Positions 61,815-64,000 of a DNA stretch of 64,000 nucleotides are shown here, in pieces (position 1 is the first letter of the stretch; every line of letters starts with the position of its first letter). This DNA comes from Candidatus Intricatilinea gracilis (GTDB lineage Bacteria > Pseudomonadota > Gammaproteobacteria > Burkholderiales > Burkholderiaceae_C): positions 1 to 64,000 of the forward strand of contig JADJDQ010000021.1 in NCBI GenBank assembly GCA_016702605.1. Reading direction: 5' to 3'. The position numbers were made by a program, and so were the translations under genes. Under the pieces are notes generated by a model. That model was not told the origin of the DNA. It made no database searches and worked only from the letters and a program-made list of their open reading frames with translations.

Positions 61815-64000
61815 TCAGACCAGCACACGTTCGATGCCGCCCGAGTTCGCCTTGGCGATGTAGTCGGTCATCCAGTCGGGCCCGAGGATTTTGTTGGCCA
61901 TCTCGATGACGACATAGTCGGCCTCCAGCAGACCGCCCGCCAGGTCGTCGCCGTAACGCGTCAGGCCCTGCAGGCAGCTCGGGCACGAGGTGAGGATCTT
62001 CACCGGCCCGCCAGTCGCCGCCTCGGCGCCTTCCCGGCCCGCAGCGTCGCTGGTCATCATCTTGCGCAGTGCGGCTTCGTCGGCACGAAGCACCTCTTCC
62101 TTGCGGAATCGGATCTGCGTCGAGATGTCGGGCCGGTTCACGCCCAGCGTGCCCGATTCGCCGCAGCAGCGTTTGCTCTCGATGACGTTGGGGCCGATCA
62201 GCGCCTTGACCGTCTTCATCGGCTCTTGCAGCTTCATCGGGCTGTGGCAGGGGTCATGGAACAGGTAGCCACCGGCTTGCTCGGCGCTGAGCCTGATGCC
62301 CTTTTCCAGCAGGTATTCGTGGATGTCGACGATGCGGCAGCCCGGAAAGATCTCCTCGAACTTGTAGCCCTGCAGCTGGTCGTAGCAGGTGCCGCAACTC
62401 ACCACCACGGTCTTGATGTCCAGATAGTTCAGCGTGTTGGCCACGCGGTGGAACAACACCCGGTTGTCGGTGATGATCTTCTCGGCCTTGTCGGCCAGGC
62501 CTGAGCCGCGCTGCGGATAACCGCAGCACAGGTAGCCCGGTGGCAGCACCGTCTGCACACCGGCGTGCCAGAGCATGGCCTGGGTGGCCAGGCCGACCTG
62601 GCTGAACAGGCGCTCGGAGCCACAGCCCGGAAAGTAGAACACCGCCTCGGTGTCCGACGTCGTGCTCACCGGGTCGCGGATGATGGGCACGTAGTCCTTG
62701 TCCTCGATGTCCAGCAGCGCGCGTGCCGTGCGTTTGGGCAGTCCGCCCGGCATCTTCTTGTTGATGAAGTGGATCACCTGCTCCTTGATCGGGGCGGTGC
62801 CGGTCGTTGCCGGTGGGGCACTGGTCTGCTTGCGCACCAACTTCTTGAACAGCGTGTTCGCCAGGCGCTGCGCCTTGAACGCCACACCCACCATGCCGGC
62901 ACGCATGAACTTGATGGTCTGCGGGTTGGTCGCGTTCAGAAAGCTCATGGCCAACGCACCACCGGGCCTGAAGCTCTTTTGCCCCATCTTGCGCAGCAGG
63001 TTGCGCATGGCCATCGACACATCGCCGAAGTCGATCTTCACCGGGCAGGGGCTCAGGCACTTGTGGCACACCGTGCAGTGGTCGGCCACGTCCTCGAACT
63101 CTTCCCAGTGTTTGATGCTCACGCCGCGGCGCGTCTGCTCCTCGTACAAGAAGGCCTCGATCAGCAGCGAGGTGGCGAGGATCTTGTTGCGCGGGCTGTA
63201 CAGCAGGTTGGCGCGTGGCACATGCGTGGCACACACCGGCTTGCACTTGCCACAGCGCAGGCAGTCCTTGATGCTGTCGGCAATGGCACCGATGTCGCTC
63301 TGCTGCATGATGAGCGACTCATGCCCCATCAGCCCGAAGCTGGGCGTGTAGGCGTCGCTCAGGTCGGCATGCAGGGCATCGGCGCCGAGCAGCGCGGTGC
63401 GGTCGCTCTGGCGCAGCAGCTTGCCCTTGTTGAAGCGGCCCTCGGGGTCGACACGCGCCTTGTAGGCAGCAAAGTCGGCCATCTCGGCGTCGCTCAGGAA
63501 CTCCAGCTTGGTGATGCCGATGCCGTGTTCACCAGAGATCACGCCGTCCAGGCTGCGTGCCAGCGCCATGATGCGCGCCACGGCCTCGTGCGCCGTCTGC
63601 AGCATCTCGTAGTTGTCGCTGTTGACGGGGATATTGGTGTGCACATTGCCGTCACCGGCATGCATGTGCAGGGCCACCCAGACACGCCCACGCAGTACCT
63701 CCTTGTGGATGCGCTGGCATTCGGCCAGCAACGGCGCGAACGACGAACCGCTGAACAGCGCCTGCAAGGGCCGAAGGATCTGCAGCTTCCACGAGGCGCG
63801 CAGGCTGTAGTCCTGCAAATGCTCGAAGAACGTGCGGGCCTCACCACCCGAGAGTTTCCCATCGATGCCGGCCTGCACCACGTCGAGCCCGACCAGCCAG
63901 CCTTGCCACAACGCGCGTACTTCACCGAGCAGGCTCAGTGCCTGAGCCACCCGGTCTTCGAGCAACTCGGCACTGGGAATGTCGTTGGCGTCGTCGGTCT
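61815..64000 (-). CDS. FAD/FMN-binding oxidoreductase with Fe-S and CCG domains, C-terminal part, cut by window edge
   Basis: The 3' 728 codons of a large cytoplasmic oxidoreductase related to D-lactate/glycolate dehydrogenases. The frame is open to the right edge; the first in-frame TTG at 63965 is not a real start. Visible are the C-terminal part of the FAD-oxidase domain (HMHAGDGNVHTNIPVNSDN, SGEHGIGITKLEFL), two [4Fe-4S] motifs (CLRCGKCKPVC and CTVCHKCLSPCPV) and two CCG-type cysteine motifs (CCGYPQRG and CCGESGTLGV). Full-length relatives in Burkholderiales are about 1300 residues. The substrate is not known; the name reflects domains only. Confidence 0.88.
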   Translation of the reverse strand, partial: TDDANDIPSAELLEDRVAQALSLLGEVRALWQGWLVGLDVVQAGIDGKLSGGEARTFFEHLQDYSLRASWKLQILRPLQALFSGSSFAPLLAECQRIHKEVLRGRVWVALHMHAGDGNVHTNIPVNSDNYEMLQTAHEAVARIMALARSLDGVISGEHGIGITKLEFLSDAEMADFAAYKARVDPEGRFNKGKLLRQSDRTALLGADALHADLSDAYTPSFGLMGHESLIMQQSDIGAIADSIKDCLRCGKCKPVCATHVPRANLLYSPRNKILATSLLIEAFLYEEQTRRGVSIKHWEEFEDVADHCTVCHKCLSPCPVKIDFGDVSMAMRNLLRKMGQKSFRPGGALAMSFLNATNPQTIKFMRAGMVGVAFKAQRLANTLFKKLVRKQTSAPPATTGTAPIKEQVIHFINKKMPGGLPKRTARALLDIEDKDYVPIIRDPVSTTSDTEAVFYFPGCGSERLFSQVGLATQAMLWHAGVQTVLPPGYLCCGYPQRGSGLADKAEKIITDNRVLFHRVANTLNYLDIKTVVVSCGTCYDQLQGYKFEEIFPGCRIVDIHEYLLEKGIRLSAEQAGGYLFHDPCHSPMKLQEPMKTVKALIGPNVIESKRCCGESGTLGVNRPDISTQIRFRKEEVLRADEAALRKMMTSDAAGREGAEAATGGPVKILTSCPSCLQGLTRYGDDLAGGLLEADYVVIEMANKILGPDWMTDYIAKANSGGIERVLV

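Noticed and set aside
63965..64000. TTG at 63965 as start of the FAD/Fe-S oxidoreductase
   Set aside because: The frame stays open to the window edge, the residues continue naturally and the FAD-domain N-terminus is missing, so the gene is cut by the edge.

Overview
The window is 64 kb of high-GC bacterial chromosome with dense, short-gap gene packing. Gene content points to a betaproteobacterium of the order Burkholderiales, probably near the Leptothrix/Rubrivivax/Ideonella group: a cysHDN-cobA run, fdxA with a TrxR-like ferredoxin-NADP reductase, DUF971-ubiE, an XrtA/PEP-CTERM-type exopolysaccharide locus and CruR-like DUF2946 genes. The genus is an inference. I see no insertion sequence, prophage, CRISPR array or plasmid gene.

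Layout. 0-5.2 kb: assimilatory sulfate reduction and siroheme synthesis (cysH 3' end, cysD, cysN, cobA), then ferredoxin and its reductase. 5.3-7.7 kb: a TPP riboswitch in front of a TonB-dependent receptor, a predicted thiamin-compound importer. 7.8-10 kb: tRNA-Asn; an SRAP/HMCES-type abasic-site protein convergent with two small unknown genes headed by a strong LexA box; and thpR. 10-19 kb: selO, a three-gene NAD(P)H reductase / cytochrome b / decaheme cytochrome c operon, a P-type cation ATPase and an OmpA-like lipoprotein.

19.3-36.1 kb is the most unusual part: about 17 kb of metal-handling cassettes, copper by most indications. Five genes for small DUF2946-type proteins with a CxxC motif each stand at the head of a cassette. 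Four carry a C-terminal RAPP motif, the pair of features described for CruR, the copper-responsive upstream ORF of Bordetella pertussis. They head (i) a Tat-exported Csp1-like copper-storage protein with 13 cysteines (the RAMP variant), (ii) a PCu(A)C-type copper chaperone, (iii) an outer-membrane barrel with ZnuA-like and ZnuB-like ABC proteins but no ATPase, (iv) a TonB receptor with a Tat-exported isonitrile-hydratase-like DJ-1 protein, and (v) a TonB receptor with a BNR-repeat protein and a thioredoxin-fold protein, next to a HupE/UreJ permease. Together this looks like a copper acquisition, trafficking and storage island in which several uptake routes may share one nascent-peptide switch.

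36-49 kb is ordinary chromosome: DUF1330 and VOC proteins, an aldo/keto reductase, ugpC-ugpQ, an MFS exporter, a chemoreceptor, two envelope proteins, argJ and a lone ParA. 49.2-60 kb: ftsY converges on a six-gene XrtA-type exopolysaccharide operon whose last gene fuses the usual ATPase to a degenerate UDP-GlcNAc-2-epimerase-like region. 60.4-64 kb: ubiE, a DUF971 gene and the 3' part of a large FAD/Fe-S oxidoreductase that runs off the right edge.
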